From contig NC_069086.1 in assembly GCF_947172395.1 (NCBI RefSeq), positions 11,874,501 through 11,938,500 on the forward strand: a DNA stretch of 64,000 nucleotides. The letters are read 5' to 3'. The DNA is from Bicyclus anynana (taxonomy: Eukaryota; Arthropoda; Insecta; Lepidoptera; Nymphalidae). Made by a program: the position numbers and the translations under genes. The notes under the pieces were generated by a model that saw only the letters and a program-made list of their open reading frames with translations, did no database searches and was not told where the DNA came from. This document shows positions 44,545 to 55,878 of the stretch, one piece after another (positions within the stretch are counted from its first letter, which is position 1; each line of letters begins with the position of its first letter).

Positions 44545-44945
44545 GTTCAGCGGCCTTATTAAGTATCTCAGGGAACTATTCAAACAATAAGTCACTATTT
44601 CGTTTTCCATCGTATTTTCGTTTTTGTGATCATCTAACATCGTATTTTCTACGAAATAACATAAGTATCTTCATTTTACGTAAAGCAGCAGTAATATAGA
44701 CGTGGTAGTAGGAAGTAGCAAGATTATTTTAACGGAAAACCGTTATTTACGTAATTTTCTTAAAATAATCATAATAGATAATCATAAAACGAAAATATCA
44801 CGGTCATTTGATGTAAAATGACGTAGCCAAGATCTTTTCGTTGAAATAACTGTGTTAGATGATCATAATTACGAAAATACGATGAAAAACGATGTAGTGA
44901 CTTATTATTTGAATGGTACACTGAGTTACATAATAACCCTGCTGG
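44545..44945. repeat. Diverged foldback element with arms of about 125 bp
   Basis: GATCATCTAACATCGTATTT and ATAAGTCACTATTTCGTTTT in the left half are matched in antisense in the right half (TGTTAGATGATCATAATTAC, GTAGTGACTTATTATT). The same peptide pattern NNKSL.RF.SYF...DHLT appears on opposite strands, confirming the inverted repeat. Confidence 0.7.
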
Positions 44946-45155
44946 TCTGGCTGGTGGGAGGCTTCGGCCGTGGCTAGTCACCATCCTACTGGCAAAGACG
45001 TACCAAGCGATTTTGCGTTTCGGTACGATGTCATGTAGAAACTGTCAGGGAGTGGATTTCATACTACACCTAACAAGTTAGCCCGGTTCTATATTAGATT
45101 GCATTATCATTTACCATCAGGTGAGATTGTAGTCAAGGGCTAACTTGTAATTAAA
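44940..45155 (+). mobile_element. tRNA-derived SINE, family B, 5' truncated
   Basis: Lacks the tRNA-like head and starts at GGTCTGGCTGGTGGGAGGC. It abuts a foldback element on its left. Confidence 0.75.
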
Positions 45156-45159
45156 TAAT

Positions 45160-45218
45160 CAATCATCACGATCCTGAGACGCCTGCATCCAGCGAATCCT
45201 TGCGACTTGCTTGATGTC
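45160..45218 (-). mobile_element. Short RTE-type LINE fragment
   Basis: CCTGCATCCAGCGAATCCTT on the plus strand is the complement of the RTE end coding RIRWMQ. It lies between a SINE and a Helitron fragment. Confidence 0.5.
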
Positions 45219-45224
45219 GTCAGT

Positions 45225-45372
45225 GAGAATACGGGAATAAAATTTAGCCTATGACACTCAGAAATAATGTGGTTTTTAGTGCTAAAAGAATGTTCAAAAT
45301 CAGTTTCAGTAGATCCAGAGATTACCTCCTACAATACCACAAACTTAATATCTCTATAAAATTAGTATAGAA
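45225..45372 (-). mobile_element. Helitron-like fragment
   Basis: GAATACGGGAATAAAATTTA to TATCTCTATAAAATTAGTAT; subfamily 2 with the CTAG end missing. Confidence 0.55.
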
Positions 45373-45713
45373 AAGCGAATAAAGCTTCAGAAAAAGCTAA
45401 TTTGGTAAAAATGTTTGATAGAGATTTTTACTATCGACACACCAGAACTTCAAAAAAAACACTAAAAACTGTGGAACGACCTAATACTTCAGCACCGCCA
45501 TTCGATACGATTCGATTGGAAAAGATTTTCGTTTCTGATATTGAAAGCGCGCAAATATAGGCTTTTACGAAAATAATTTTTCCGTAGCCATGTGGTTACT
45601 CTATAACTAACTGTGGGTGGACGGAATTGTACCTACGATTTTAATTTCAAAATGACACGCAATTAAGGGCCACTTGAAAATCAATACCTATCTAATATTC
45701 TGGTAGGTTATCC

Positions 45714-45950
45714 GGTCCGGGGCATGCACCTCCAACTTTTCAGTTGTGTGCATAGTAAGAAATTAGATATCATGTGTCTCAAACGTGAAGTGAAGGAAAA
45801 CATCGTGAGGAAACCTGCATACCAGAGAATTTTCTTAATTCTCTGCGTGTGTGAAGTCTGTCAATCCGCATTGGGCCAGCGTGGTGGACTATTGGCCTAA
45901 CCCCTCTCATTCTGAGAGGAGACTCGAACTCAGCAGTGAGCCGATGATGA
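45714..45950 (+). mobile_element. tRNA-derived SINE, family A, 5' truncated
   Basis: Starts inside box B (TCCGGTCCGGGGCATGCACC) and continues to GACTCGAACTCAGCAGTGAG and a GATGATGA tail. Confidence 0.75.
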
Positions 45951-45984
45951 TGAAGTCAATAGGTACCTACTTTTATATCTCTAT

Positions 45985-46270
45985 AGTAAAGAAAAAAACA
46001 CATAAAGCAAGTTTTTTAATTAATTAACATACTTGCACCCTCGGGAGAGCTTTAATGAGCAAAGTTGATGCTTAATTTAAAATGTTAATTGCCACCTAAA
46101 ATAGCCTCTCAGAAAATTTATTTCAATTAGTGTCTAAGGCACTTACGGCAATAAGTGTACCCCTAAGCGAAACCGCCGGTTTTATTACTCCTAAACCCCA
46201 TTCGCCGTCGAAAGTTATTTATCCAGTAACAAAACATTACAGTGATATCCAGTGATTAAAGATTTGAACG
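45985..46270. promoter_or_regulatory. Candidate conserved noncoding block
   Basis: A repeat-free stretch with several TTAAT/TAATTA-type homeodomain cores and mixed-complexity sequence (CCCTCGGGAGAGCTTTAATG, GGCACTTACGGCAATAAGTG). The regulatory role is inferred only from the lack of repeats and of frames. Confidence 0.25.
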
Positions 46271-46304
46271 AATGTTCTACTTACACCCTGTTCAGCTAAC
46301 GTTA

Positions 46305-46452
46305 ACTTTGGCGATAATTCAGAAATTACTAGACGGATTTTAAAAATTCTTTTACCAATGAATAACTACATTATCGGCCAGTAACGGAGGCTATGTTTTT
46401 CCCTGTATTCCCAAGGGATAGGGAACGTGTAAAACCAAGGGAGGTCTGCTAT
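46305..46452 (+). mobile_element. Helitron-like fragment, diverged
   Basis: AGAAATTACTAGACGGATTT, GGCTATGTTTTTCCCTGTAT and AGGGAACGTGTAAAACC are recognisable; the ends are lost. Confidence 0.45.
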
Positions 46453-46639
46453 ACTTAGATGACCTATAAAAAGCGTGCGAGCGAGTTCATGTTTACAGCA
46501 AAACTGTGACACGCATACTAATAAAGTATTTGAATAAGTATACTTTCTCCACACATATTTTAAAAAAGTCATGGGTCATGTATAAATAAACAATCATAAT
46601 GTCTGGAAGTAAGCATCGATGGAGTTTTTTTTTTTATTT

Positions 46640-46805
46640 TTTACAAGCTAGCACTAGGATACAATTTCACCTTGGTAAGAGATGACGCAATCTAAGATGG
46701 AAGCGGGCTAACTTGTTAGGAGGAGAATGAAAATCCACACCTCTGACGGGTTCTAGACGACATCGTACTGGAACGCTTAATCGCTTGGCGGTACGTCTTG
46801 TTGTA
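46640..46805 (-). mobile_element. tRNA-derived SINE, family B, fragment
   Basis: Antisense family B body (AATGAAAATCCACACCTCTG, ATCGCTTGGCGGTACGTCTT on plus), lacking the head. Confidence 0.65.
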
Positions 46806-47324
46806 CTTTTGTGGAGGTGGTACGTTAAGAGTTCAGACCAGTCCAGATGGACTCATGTTACCTGCTATCTCCCAAGGCAACTATAATTATTATGATCTGT
46901 GGAGTTTACCACAGTTGCCAATCGTTTACTTACCTATGACAGGAGCATAGGCTGAAGCAAAGATTTATTACTATTACATATGTTACGTGTCTACAAAATC
47001 ACCGTATAAAGTGATCCGAACTTAGGTACTCCACTGAGCGCACACATGCACAGTTTTGTGATTATTTTCAATGTATTATATAGCTTTTAGACTTCTTGAA
47101 CACAGAACTTGACATTATAGACAACATTTAGGTATTATTTGCATATAAGTAAATAACTTTCGTTGTTTAGAATACAACTAATTATGAAATTTGGTATTCT
47201 TGTGCTTGTAAACTAAGCCTAATTGAAATAAATGAATTCTAGATTTTTTTGATAATTTGAATAATATATGGCATGTCTTTTAAATATTACCAATATTTTA
47301 TTGAATACTCTACCTCCAACCAAT

Positions 47325-47430
47325 CGGTAAATAATTAGGAGTGGGTACGACAATATTCCAACGGGGCCCGGATCGACCCACCACCCCTTGGTGATGAGTC
47401 CGTTCGCTTCCATTGAGCTACTGAGGCTAA
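47325..47430 (-). mobile_element. tRNA-derived SINE, family C, fragment
   Basis: Family C head and start of body (GAGTGGGTACGACAATATTC on plus). The head is partly deleted. Confidence 0.65.
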
Positions 47431-47764
47431 GTAATAAGTATATATGAATCTTATTTACACAGTAATGTAACACATAGAAGTCTACTTAGCACATTTTCAC
47501 GGTTACTTTGAGAGGGAGATGGAGTATTTGTCATGCCTTTAAAAATATGAGAGAAAATGGAAATAGGTCGCGTGTTTTGTGTTTTTCTTTCCTTCCATAA
47601 CTCATAGTGCCGTTATACCATTTGATATACCTTTTATTGCTATTATAAATGAGGGCGTTAGCATGCAATAGGTACTCTTCCAAAATAGCGAATGTTATGC
47701 TTCTACTTATTTAACTAAAAATATTTTTTTTACTAAATAAATGCAGGGAGGTAGTTTATAATTA

Positions 47765-47847
47765 ATAGGTGCCCGCTAAGAACGAATTTTGTGACAGGGC
47801 CGGATTAAGGAAGTCTAAGGGAGAACGAAGTCACGGGCGTCCGCTAG
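47765..47847 (+). mobile_element. Helitron-like 3' end fragment
   Basis: CTAAGAACGAATTTTGTGAC to GAAGTCACGGGCGTCCGCTAG, matching the third interior type seen at 22.1 kb. Confidence 0.5.
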
Positions 47848-47938
47848 CAGTGACTGTGATTCGAAACAAATGTGTTTCTCAAGATGTGCTTTATATTATT
47901 TACACAAATATCTACTACGCTGCTTCAATATTGCTATA

Positions 47939-48401
47939 CTAGCGGACGCCCGCGACTTCGTCCGGAATTTATTTTTTCACAAATCCCTCGAGAACCATAT
48001 ATTTTTCCGGGATGATAAGTAGCCTATGTGTGGCGCAGTGGGTCGTGACCCTGCTTTCTGCATCCACGGCCGTGGGTTCGATTCCCACAACTGGAAAATA
48101 TTTGTGTGATGAGCATGGGTTTTTTCCAATGTCTGGGTGTATTTATACATTATATAAGTATTTATATGTAGTATATAAATGTATATGAATATTATAATAT
48201 CAACTATCTTAGTACCCATAACACAAGCTACGCTGTATGCTTACTTTGGGGCTAGATAGTGATGTGTATTGTTTAAGTATATTTAAAAAAAAAAAGAGTA
48301 AAATCTATTTCCATTTCAAATTTCAGCCACATCGGTTCAGTAGATGCGGTAAAGAGTAACAAACATTCATACAAACTTTCGCGTTTATAATATTAGTACG
48401 A
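47939..48401 (-). mobile_element. Non-autonomous Helitron-like element interrupted by a SINE
   Basis: The left part CTAGCGGACGCCCGCGACTT to AGTAGCCTATG and the right part GAGTAAAATCTATTTCCATT to TTATAATATTAGTACGA together make one standard element. A family D SINE lies between them. Confidence 0.78.
48030..48294 (+). mobile_element. tRNA-derived SINE, family D, nested in a Helitron
   Basis: Head TGTGGCGCAGTGGGTCGTGA and box B GTGGGTTCGATTCCCAC. It ends ACACAAGCTACGCTGTATGC, TAGATAGTGATGTGTATTG and poly(A). The Helitron sequence resumes right after the tail. Confidence 0.8.
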
Positions 48402-48874
48402 TAAAATTTCTAAGCAGAAAGAAAAAAAATTATAAACCAGGACTTATATGGAATGGGCACAATGTGCTTTGGAGCTACTAAGGTTTAATTTTAGATCTTG
48501 CTATCTATAATATGTATGTAGCAAATTTAGTTAATTTAGTTAATTTAAATGTATTTTTATTTATGTATTGTAAGCATATAAAGTCATTGGGTGTGATTCA
48601 GGGTTTTCTAGCGGAAGGGGTTATTCTTAGAGACAATCAATACCAGTGTCTGCATAATTTAAATCGGTATTAAAGTGAGCTTTTCGCTTTACTTAAAGAC
48701 AAAGCATTCCACCGACAAGCTATTTTCAATCTTTGCGATCTCTTTCAGCTATGAGCCGTCCGAAAACTCATTTCATATCTTATACAATCATAATGAAATG
48801 TGAAAATTTTCATATTTTGTAGGTTTTTATTTTTATTACACCAATTTAATAGGTACAATAAAAAAAACTATCCT

Positions 48875-49165
48875 TTGTGGCTACGAACTACGAGGTCCTA
48901 AGTTTGAGTCTTGCGTAGGGTTTCGAAATAATGAGATATTCTATTAAGAAATTTTCAGCTACAAAAAAAGCTTGTGGTGACACCGATGTGCCTCGGAGTC
49001 CTGGTATATATTATTAATAATATTTGATGCTGATAGTTAAAAATTCAATCAATATTCTAAGGTCGCCAAAAATCATTAGAGCAGTATAAGGTGGGTTTTA
49101 GCACCATATCCTCTCTTCTTTAAAGAGGAAGGCCTAGCTCTAGAATTAGGCCGTTAAAATAAGCT
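48875..49165 (+). mobile_element. tRNA-derived SINE, further family
   Basis: ACGAGGTCCTAAGTTTGAGT is box B-like and the end GAGGAAGGCCTAGCTCTAGA resembles the common lepidopteran GGCCTTTGCCCAGCAGTGG terminus. It is diverged. Confidence 0.5.
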
Positions 49166-49204
49166 GATAATGATTAAAAAAATAAAGGTATACAATTTTA
49201 GTTT

Positions 49205-49275
49205 CATCATCATTATCAACCCATATTCGGCTCACTGCTGAGTTCGAGTCTCCTCTCAGAATGAGAGGGGTTAGT
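49205..49275 (-). mobile_element. tRNA-derived SINE, family A, 3' fragment
   Basis: Only the terminal part, TCATCATTATCAACCCATAT to GAATGAGAGGGGTTAG, remains. Confidence 0.65.
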
Positions 49276-49438
49276 TAATTTTAGTTTAAGTAGGTAATAT
49301 TCAAGATGGTACTCCAGCGACTATAATATTTCATTATCTAGTTGCTTTACGCCTTGTTTCCGGGAAAGCGCACGAAAGAAAGAAATAAATGTCGCACCAA
49401 CTTAAATACCTATGCTTAAAGTAAATTACTAGCAGACT

Positions 49439-49600
49439 CCTGCAATTAGTTTGCGCGAAATTCTGTTTTTTACAAATTCTGCGCGTACCATGGATTTTCC
49501 CGATACAAAAACTACGACAGTTCCAGAACTGAGATATACTTATCTAATGAAAATATTAAAATCCGTCTAATGGTTTAAAATCGTGTCAAAGAAAAAGGCA
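49439..49600 (-). mobile_element. Diverged Helitron-like fragment
   Basis: CTAGCAGACTCCTGCAATTA and CGTACCATGGATTTTCCCGA match the standard element with many changes. Confidence 0.45.
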
Positions 49601-49621
49601 AAGACAAAGACGTACGCGTAC

Positions 49622-49875
49622 ATCGTTACCAACCCTTATTCATCTCACTGCTGAGCTCGAGTATCTTCTCAGAATGAGAGGGGTTAGGCCAATAGTCCAC
49701 CACGCTGGCCCAATGCGGATTGACAAACTTGACACATGCAGAGAATTAAGAAATGAAAACGATGTTTTTCCTTCACCGTTTGAGTCACGTGATATTTAAT
49801 TTCTTAAAATGCACACAACTGAAAAGTTGGAGGAACCCGCACCCTCCGGAGGCAGAGTTCATATCGCTATCTATC
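49622..49875 (-). mobile_element. tRNA-derived SINE, family A, partial
   Basis: The family A body on the minus strand with internal deletions. The head is reduced to AACCCGCACCCTCCGGAGGC. Confidence 0.7.
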
Positions 49876-50058
49876 TCGGCACGCGTACATACATTCGCTT
49901 GAAAAAACATATAGGTACATACATTTTAGAATTTAAACTATCGTGAGTGTTATTCATATTAAATGATTATGAAACACGGCTAAAACTCACGTGATATTAC
50001 GTCGGAGTATGCCCGACTAGTTTCGAACCCATACGGGGCCCTTAGTCATGAGCTGGTT

Positions 50059-50107
50059 CTTGCATCGCGGCACGATCCAAGCAGTTTGGATTGTGCCGCG
50101 ATGCAAG
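50059..50107. repeat. 22-bp-stem hairpin
   Basis: CTTGCATCGCGGCACGATCC AA pairs with 50086-50107 with a single C/T difference around a 5-nt loop. It is GC-rich and lies in a larger repeat-like block starting near 49985 (GATATTACGTCGGAGTATGC). Confidence 0.7.
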
Positions 50108-50439
50108 ATAATCATTTAATAGGTACATACATCTACCTTAGCCCGTTGAGTTGTTAAAATAAAGTATAGCAAGAAGTAAAATGGCATAACCAACGTAAGT
50201 CCAGTAAGAACAATTTCCCACAGTGGAGAGCAAGTGGCTTCAAACACTTCAGAATTGAGACGTGATTCGCCCAGTCACGTATGAGCTAAGAAATGTAACA
50301 GTATTCTACTCGTGGGGAATACCAAATGTTGCGGGATCTTGCACTGCGCTGTCGGAAAGCTTCAGTAATACCGATGTGGAAAATCTAGGGTTTTATGGAA
50401 TTAACTTCGAAAATTGTGCCAGCAGTGTAGTATAATAGT

Positions 50440-50570
50440 AAATAATTTTTTTTTTTTTTATAAATAAATAAATAAATATACTTATAAATAAATAAATAAA
50501 TAAATATACTTAAACAATACACATCACTATCTAGCCCCAAAGTAAGCATACAGAGTAGCTTGTGTAATAA
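50440..50570 (-). mobile_element. SINE family D 3' end with expanded TAAA tail
   Basis: The complement of the family D end (CACTATCTAGCCCCAAAGTA) is followed leftwards by two blocks of ATAAATAAATAAATA and a T-run, that is, a microsatellite grown from the SINE tail. Confidence 0.7.
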
Positions 50571-51600
50571 AAAAATTGTTTTGTAGATACAAAGGAGGTT
50601 GGCGAAAGTGGGAGTCACACTCTGAAGTTTCGCACACTCGTACATTTGTGTTGATTAAAACTATTATTTTGTTAAATGCTTGTAAAAAACTATCGAGATT
50701 TTACAGAACGGGAAATAAAAGAAAAAATTGCATTTTATTAATAAAAAAAGTAATATGCAAAAACGTCTTGTCGTATTTATGAAGCAATCACGCAGTTGTA
50801 TGTCAGCGGTGGTGTTTTTCACATTTATGTATAAGTAGGGTACCTACTAATTTAAGGTATATCTTTTTTCCCTGCTTTTTAAGACTGCTTATCATTTACT
50901 TATTTCTTAGTTTAATCACGACAGACAACTATTGATAGGTTTCCATTTTATACGCTACTTCTATCAGCGAGTCCCAAAATACATGCAATCTCGCCATTCT
51001 CCTTTTGAATGAGTAACCTATTTTGATTGGATGATTCTTTTGGTGTACAACTTTAAAATTATAGCTTTGTAATTTCCTGGTTAAGCTACGAACTACGAAC
51101 TCAAAACGCCCTACGTAGATCAGTAGTAATCTATTCTTAGTCGTTTATACCAAGAGTAACTTTATTTATATACTTCAAGGTTGTGTCTGCTGTAGAAAAT
51201 AAAGATTATACCAATATAGTTTTCTTGCAAGAAAACAAGAATTGAACTTTAACCTTATGGTAGTGTGCTTTCACTTTTTACGTGCTTGAATGAAAATACT
51301 TTGCATTTAGTTACAACGAGCGTAGTGGAAGTTTGAAAACATTAATTCGATTGTTTGAAGCTTTAAATTACTTTTGTTTTATTCAATCGCAAGTTAGCGC
51401 TTGACTGCGACTAACCTGTTTCTTAGTGCAAACTAAAACGAATATAACGGGGTACAGCTCTTGGAGCGTTTAATTAAACTTAATCTTTGTGAATGTATCA
51501 ATTTTCCACATAATCCAGTTAGAACCTGGCCATAACATCCCTAAAACTGTCAATATACTGACTGAAATGCTTCAAACGCAGCGAAATATTTTTTATCGAA
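50570..51600. other. No gene seen
   Basis: Unique-looking noncoding sequence. The longest frame (68 codons near 50.6 kb) has no recognisable product. Confidence 0.5.
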
Positions 51601-51682
51601 AAAAATTTTGATTAAATTCTTTCATAAAACTGACAATTTTAGTTTGCCCATTGGCTTTCTGATTATGGTTTTCATCAGTAAA

Positions 51683-51955
51683 CTAGCGGATGCCCGCGAC
51701 TTCGTCCGCGTGAAACTCGATGTAAACTTTCAACTACCCCTACCCTACCCCTCCCCTACCCTTCCCCTACACTATCCCTACATTACCCCTACCCTACCCC
51801 TACCTTACCCTACCCTACTCCTAATTTTCTTTGCTATAAACCTCACAGAGTCCGAGACCTTTCCAACGAATGCAAAACCGTGGAAATCGGTCCGTGCGTT
51901 CTGGAATTATAGCGTCAGGAAGGAAAATCCGACTTATTTTTATATCAGTAATAAT
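51683..51955 (-). mobile_element. Helitron-like element carrying a CTACCC array
   Basis: CTAGCGGATGCCCGCGACTT and TCCGCGTGAAACTCGATGTA, then CCCTACCC-type repeats (about 51728-51822), then GAGTCCGAGACCTTTCCAAC and an AT-rich end. The same arrangement recurs at 56.4 kb. Confidence 0.65.
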
Positions 51956-52174
51956 AAATAAAAAATAATGTTGATTTTATTGTTTTACTTAATTGTTGTT
52001 AATGTTTTGCTTACTTTTCTTAATTGTACGTTAAATGCACCATTAATTTTAACAGTTTTTTTTATCTTCCTGTGTTATATTTAACAGTCCATTCACGCAT
52101 AAGTATAGTCGGTTCTTGGTATGTAAATGAAAATTAAGTAGCTGTGATCTTGGAGCAAAGAAAAAATAATTTGA

Positions 52175-52345
52175 ACCCAAACCTCTCCCGCTGTTCCAAA
52201 CAATTTATTGCCAAAACTGTCATCTGTATTCATATCGGGGCACATTTAAATATTTGGGCCAAAGTGTGCCGCAATAAACTGATATTACCAATAGAGCTGA
52301 CAGCGCCGGGTGACACCTTGCTGAGCTAAACTTATGAACGCTTTG
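52175..52345. promoter_or_regulatory. Candidate enhancer-like noncoding block
   Basis: A repeat-free, GC-richer block with CAATTTATTGCC (Hox-like TTTATTG), AACTGTCATC and GAGCTGACAGCG (TGACAG on both strands, the Homothorax/Meis core) and GGTGACACC. Its spaced motif content differs from the surrounding AT-rich sequence. Function is inferred. Confidence 0.3.
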
Positions 52346-53545
52346 TTTTCGTCTGCTGGAATCGAAACGAAATTTCGTGATAATAGACTTTTGACTTATA
52401 AAATTTTGCATTATTGGAAACGAGCATTTTACCTATATCCTGTAAGTTTACGAGTATTTAACTATCTTATTTGACTATCTGCAATCCAAGATCGAAGTAG
52501 ATCTCAAGTTGATTACTCAAATTCAAAATCATTTATTTCAAGTAGGCGTTTAAGTAAGTAAATAAGTAAGTAGGCATTTATTTCAAGTGACGTTTCAAAA
52601 ATGCTTGTGGACTATTCACAAGCACTTCTGAAACGTCAGGTTGTTACTGTGGTTAGTAAAGTGGAAAACATAAGTAAGAGTAACTGCGAAAATCTCCTCT
52701 TCGGCTCTAAGATACGAAGTCAAATATCAGATAATTTACATAAGATGTTAAGTTATGATAAATAGTCAGAAAGTTTGATGTACCAATTTTACTTGTACAC
52801 AAGATTTCTAAAATAACTTTTCGTGTATTAATATTACATTAGGTTACTCTTAAAGAGATGATCGAAATTTTTAATATAAACTTCAGAACAGCAACGGGTT
52901 CGCTGATCCGGGGCTTACAGAATGTTTCTCTTTGGCTTTTCTTCGAACGATGTTAGATAAGATATTGGAAACCTACAACAATATATCGGGAAAAGTTGTT
53001 CCATAATTAGTCAAAGTTTTCACACAGTATATGAGAACCCAATAAGACCTCTTCAGAGGAACGAACTTAAACGAGTTTGTCGAAGTTGCAATAACTTCTT
53101 CAAATGTTTTGTGAGAAGAAAATTCATTAGTGAAATCTTAGCTTTAATTGAAATGTCACGTAACTCTGATAAAGTTCACTAAGCCACAGAAAGACTACAA
53201 ATTGATCAAAGTAATTAAGAGTAGGTATTTCGTTACGTTCGCTACGCAATTTCCTACGCTGTAATGTGCTGTTCAGAGAGAAAAGGAATAAAAATGTAAA
53301 GTAAAAATACAAAGATGTATCTACTTGGTAAAGAGTGAAGCTATTGGCTGTATGAAAAGATAGAATATTCCTTTTTTCATTAATACAAAGCAGATATGTA
53401 AATACTACCGCACCCTCTTTTTCTTAGCGAGAAGGCTTGCTTTAATGACGATGTTTTCTGGATTGATATCACATTATTTTTAGCTTAGCGTTGTTTTTAA
53501 TTCTATTACATCAGAAATAAGTCCTGTTTTCAATTTTACTTATAA

Positions 53546-53748
53546 CTAGCGGACACCCGTGACTTCGTCCGCGCAGAATTCAGTTTTTCACAAATCCCGC
53601 GGAAACTACGGATTTTTCCGGGATCGAAAGCCTATGTGTTAATCGTTAATCCAGAGTAAAATCTATTTTCAGTAGCCGCAGCGTAAAAGAGGAATAAACA
53701 TACTTACACACTTTCACACAAACTTTCGCCTTTATAATATTAGTGTGA
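53546..53748 (-). mobile_element. Non-autonomous Helitron-like element, both ends intact
   Basis: CTAGCGGACACCCGTGACTT to TTTATAATATTAGTGTGA, flanked by A and T. A short internal piece (TTAATCG) is duplicated. Confidence 0.7.
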
Positions 53749-53759
53749 TTTTATGACGT

Positions 53760-54330
53760 AAAAAATATTTTAATCACATTTTGTGCTTGTTGTATCAAAC
53801 CTTCTGTTTATGCGATAAGTTTTGATTGTATTTTATTTAATACAGAATTAATAAATAAGAAACTAATCAAATCTGTAAAGTCCAAAGTTTTTTCTGCATT
53901 AAATTTGTCAACCGTGTACACGTCACAATGCTAGACCCTTTTAAACTGTCCGAAATTTAATTAAAATGTCCCCAAGATATACACAGAATACCCAACATCA
54001 TTATCGTAGAGCAAAAAAGGAGAGACTGCTTATTAAATCGCGGTGAATCATTACTTTTTCACGTCAGGTAGATTTCGGGCAGGTTTTCCAATAAAATTTT
54101 AATTTACCGTCATTAATTATGTTTAATTGAGGGTATTTGTAAATTAAATCTACGTGCGTATCCTTGAGTAACCTAACTGTAAATCAAAATTAAATATTGG
54201 CTGTTTAAAGTGTCTAAATATACAAAAAGAATAAAAAGAAACGAAATTTTAGAAATTATGAGGGCTATTATAGATTAAGATTTAAACCTAATTAATTAAA
54301 ACTAATAATTTAATTTGAAGAAAGTTTAGG
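53760..54330. other. No gene seen; TAAT-rich noncoding stretch
   Basis: Repeat-free AT-rich DNA with a cluster of TAATT and AATTA cores at 54080-54160 (AATTTACCGTCATTAATTAT). No frame of note. Confidence 0.4.
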
Positions 54331-55039
54331 TTTACATTTTAATCCATGTTTATAAATATGGCCGTAATGAACTGTTGTAGTGTTCTTGATACTTTTATGC
54401 AAAACTTAACGAAATATATCAATTCGGGTGCCAATATTATCCTATGAATATTAAGGGCACCAAACTCTGTCTATACGTACTGTCTTACTAACAAATGGAG
54501 CAATAACTCACATTCCTTCTGACCGACAACGTTCTAGTGTAACAAACACATTCGTACCCTTTCTTCTTAACATTTCACGGGTTGAATTATCGTTGGGCTT
54601 GGTCGCCTCATGTTTACGTCACAGTCAGGCTTATACTCGTACTTTACCAAATAAACAATCTATTCACGTTCTTGGAGATAGAAATTTGTTTCGGATTTCG
54701 GATTTAGGCTTTTGTATGATTTCGTTTTAAATTTCATCAGCTCTGTCCAGGATTTAATTGTAAGCGTATTTCCTTAAACTCTGTGTGTTTTGATTTTCAT
54801 CGGAATTTCAGACAACATTAGTTGCAAAATTGTACCTACTATCAAACTATATTGTAGAAATCGGACAGACTTTTTCGGACAGCTTGACCTTGAACTTGAT
54901 TGATTTTATGATAGCAATAACCGGGATCGACTGTTTAATATTCTTGCTTGCTCTTCGATGAAATCGTGTTGTAACACCACCTTTCCAACTTCAGGATGGA
55001 TTTAAGAATATCTTTAAAGAAAAAAAGCTTAATATTTTA

Positions 55040-55390
55040 TTGTCTAATCCAGGATTTCAAAATTCGAAGCCACATAGGCTAAACTATGCGACTGAATGCT
55101 TATTTCAATCTTCTCCTTCTTCTTTCACCTCGCATATTACCGTTACACGGGGTCTGCTTTCCCAATCAATTGGCGCCACTTTAAACGCTGGCATGCGTCT
55201 TCGTCAGAGACCCAGTAAAGGGGGACGCCCTAATTTTATGACTTTTTGGTTTCTAGATTTGCCTCATGATTGGTATATAAAAATTGGCTTTAGGTTTTCG
55301 CTCGGTTGCCACCTGACAGCAAGCCGTGGTCTTCCCCAAGACTTGAGTGCCACCGTTGACCAATATTGTTTCATCTGTCGCCATCACTAA
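55040..55390 (+). other. Unrecognised 116-codon open frame
   Basis: A frame reading from MSNPGFQNSKPHRLNYATEC to a TAA, GC-richer than its surroundings, with no domain, signal peptide or membrane segment that I can recognise. It could equally be a decayed transposon end in antisense. I do not call it a gene. Confidence 0.2.
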
Positions 55391-55439
55391 TGCATGCAGT
55401 AAAGTACTTTATTTCAATATCGTGAGTTATTTAATATTG

Positions 55440-55700
55440 TATAATAAGTTTTTAACGTTCCAACAATCCTTTGGCCGTGGTAATTTAATAAAGGCCAATG
55501 AAATGGAACTTTCACGATAAATTAGCAACAGATAGCATGGATAGTTTCCAACAACGTGCCTAATTGTTTGTAGCGGGCACGTCCTGTTGACTGTTACCAG
55601 TGATACTATTCAGTTTTGCCGAATAACATTTATTGTACATTTGCACTGTTTAGGTATTTAACTGCTAGACATTTACATTGACATTTGATGTGTAAGTTTT
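55440..55700. promoter_or_regulatory. Candidate conserved noncoding block
   Basis: Repeat-free, mixed-complexity sequence (GGTAATTTAATAAAGGCCAA, GTAGCGGGCACGTCCTGTTG, AATAACATTTATTGTACATT) with no coding frame. The regulatory role is inferred. Confidence 0.22.
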
Positions 55701-55811
55701 CAGTTAGAGTTGATTGTTTAGAAGTTCGTCTCTTTAGAAATTAAAATATTGAAGATCACGTGAACCAAGCGACGTAAATAAATAGTTAGTTAAAGACTAA
55801 GTTATCGGATA

Positions 55812-55878
55812 TTACTCACTCATTCTGACTCTCACACACTCACTCACTGACTCACTCACACTCACTCACTGACTCAGT
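55812..55878. repeat. CTCA/CTGA microsatellite
   Basis: Repeated ACTCACTC and ACTGACTC units. Confidence 0.8.

Noticed and set aside
44460..44984. Two frames with similar peptides on opposite strands
   Set aside because: The similarity is explained by an inverted repeat, not by paralogous genes.
51608..51961. Pro/Tyr/Leu-rich frame
   Set aside because: It is the translation of a CTACCC simple array in a Helitron-like element.
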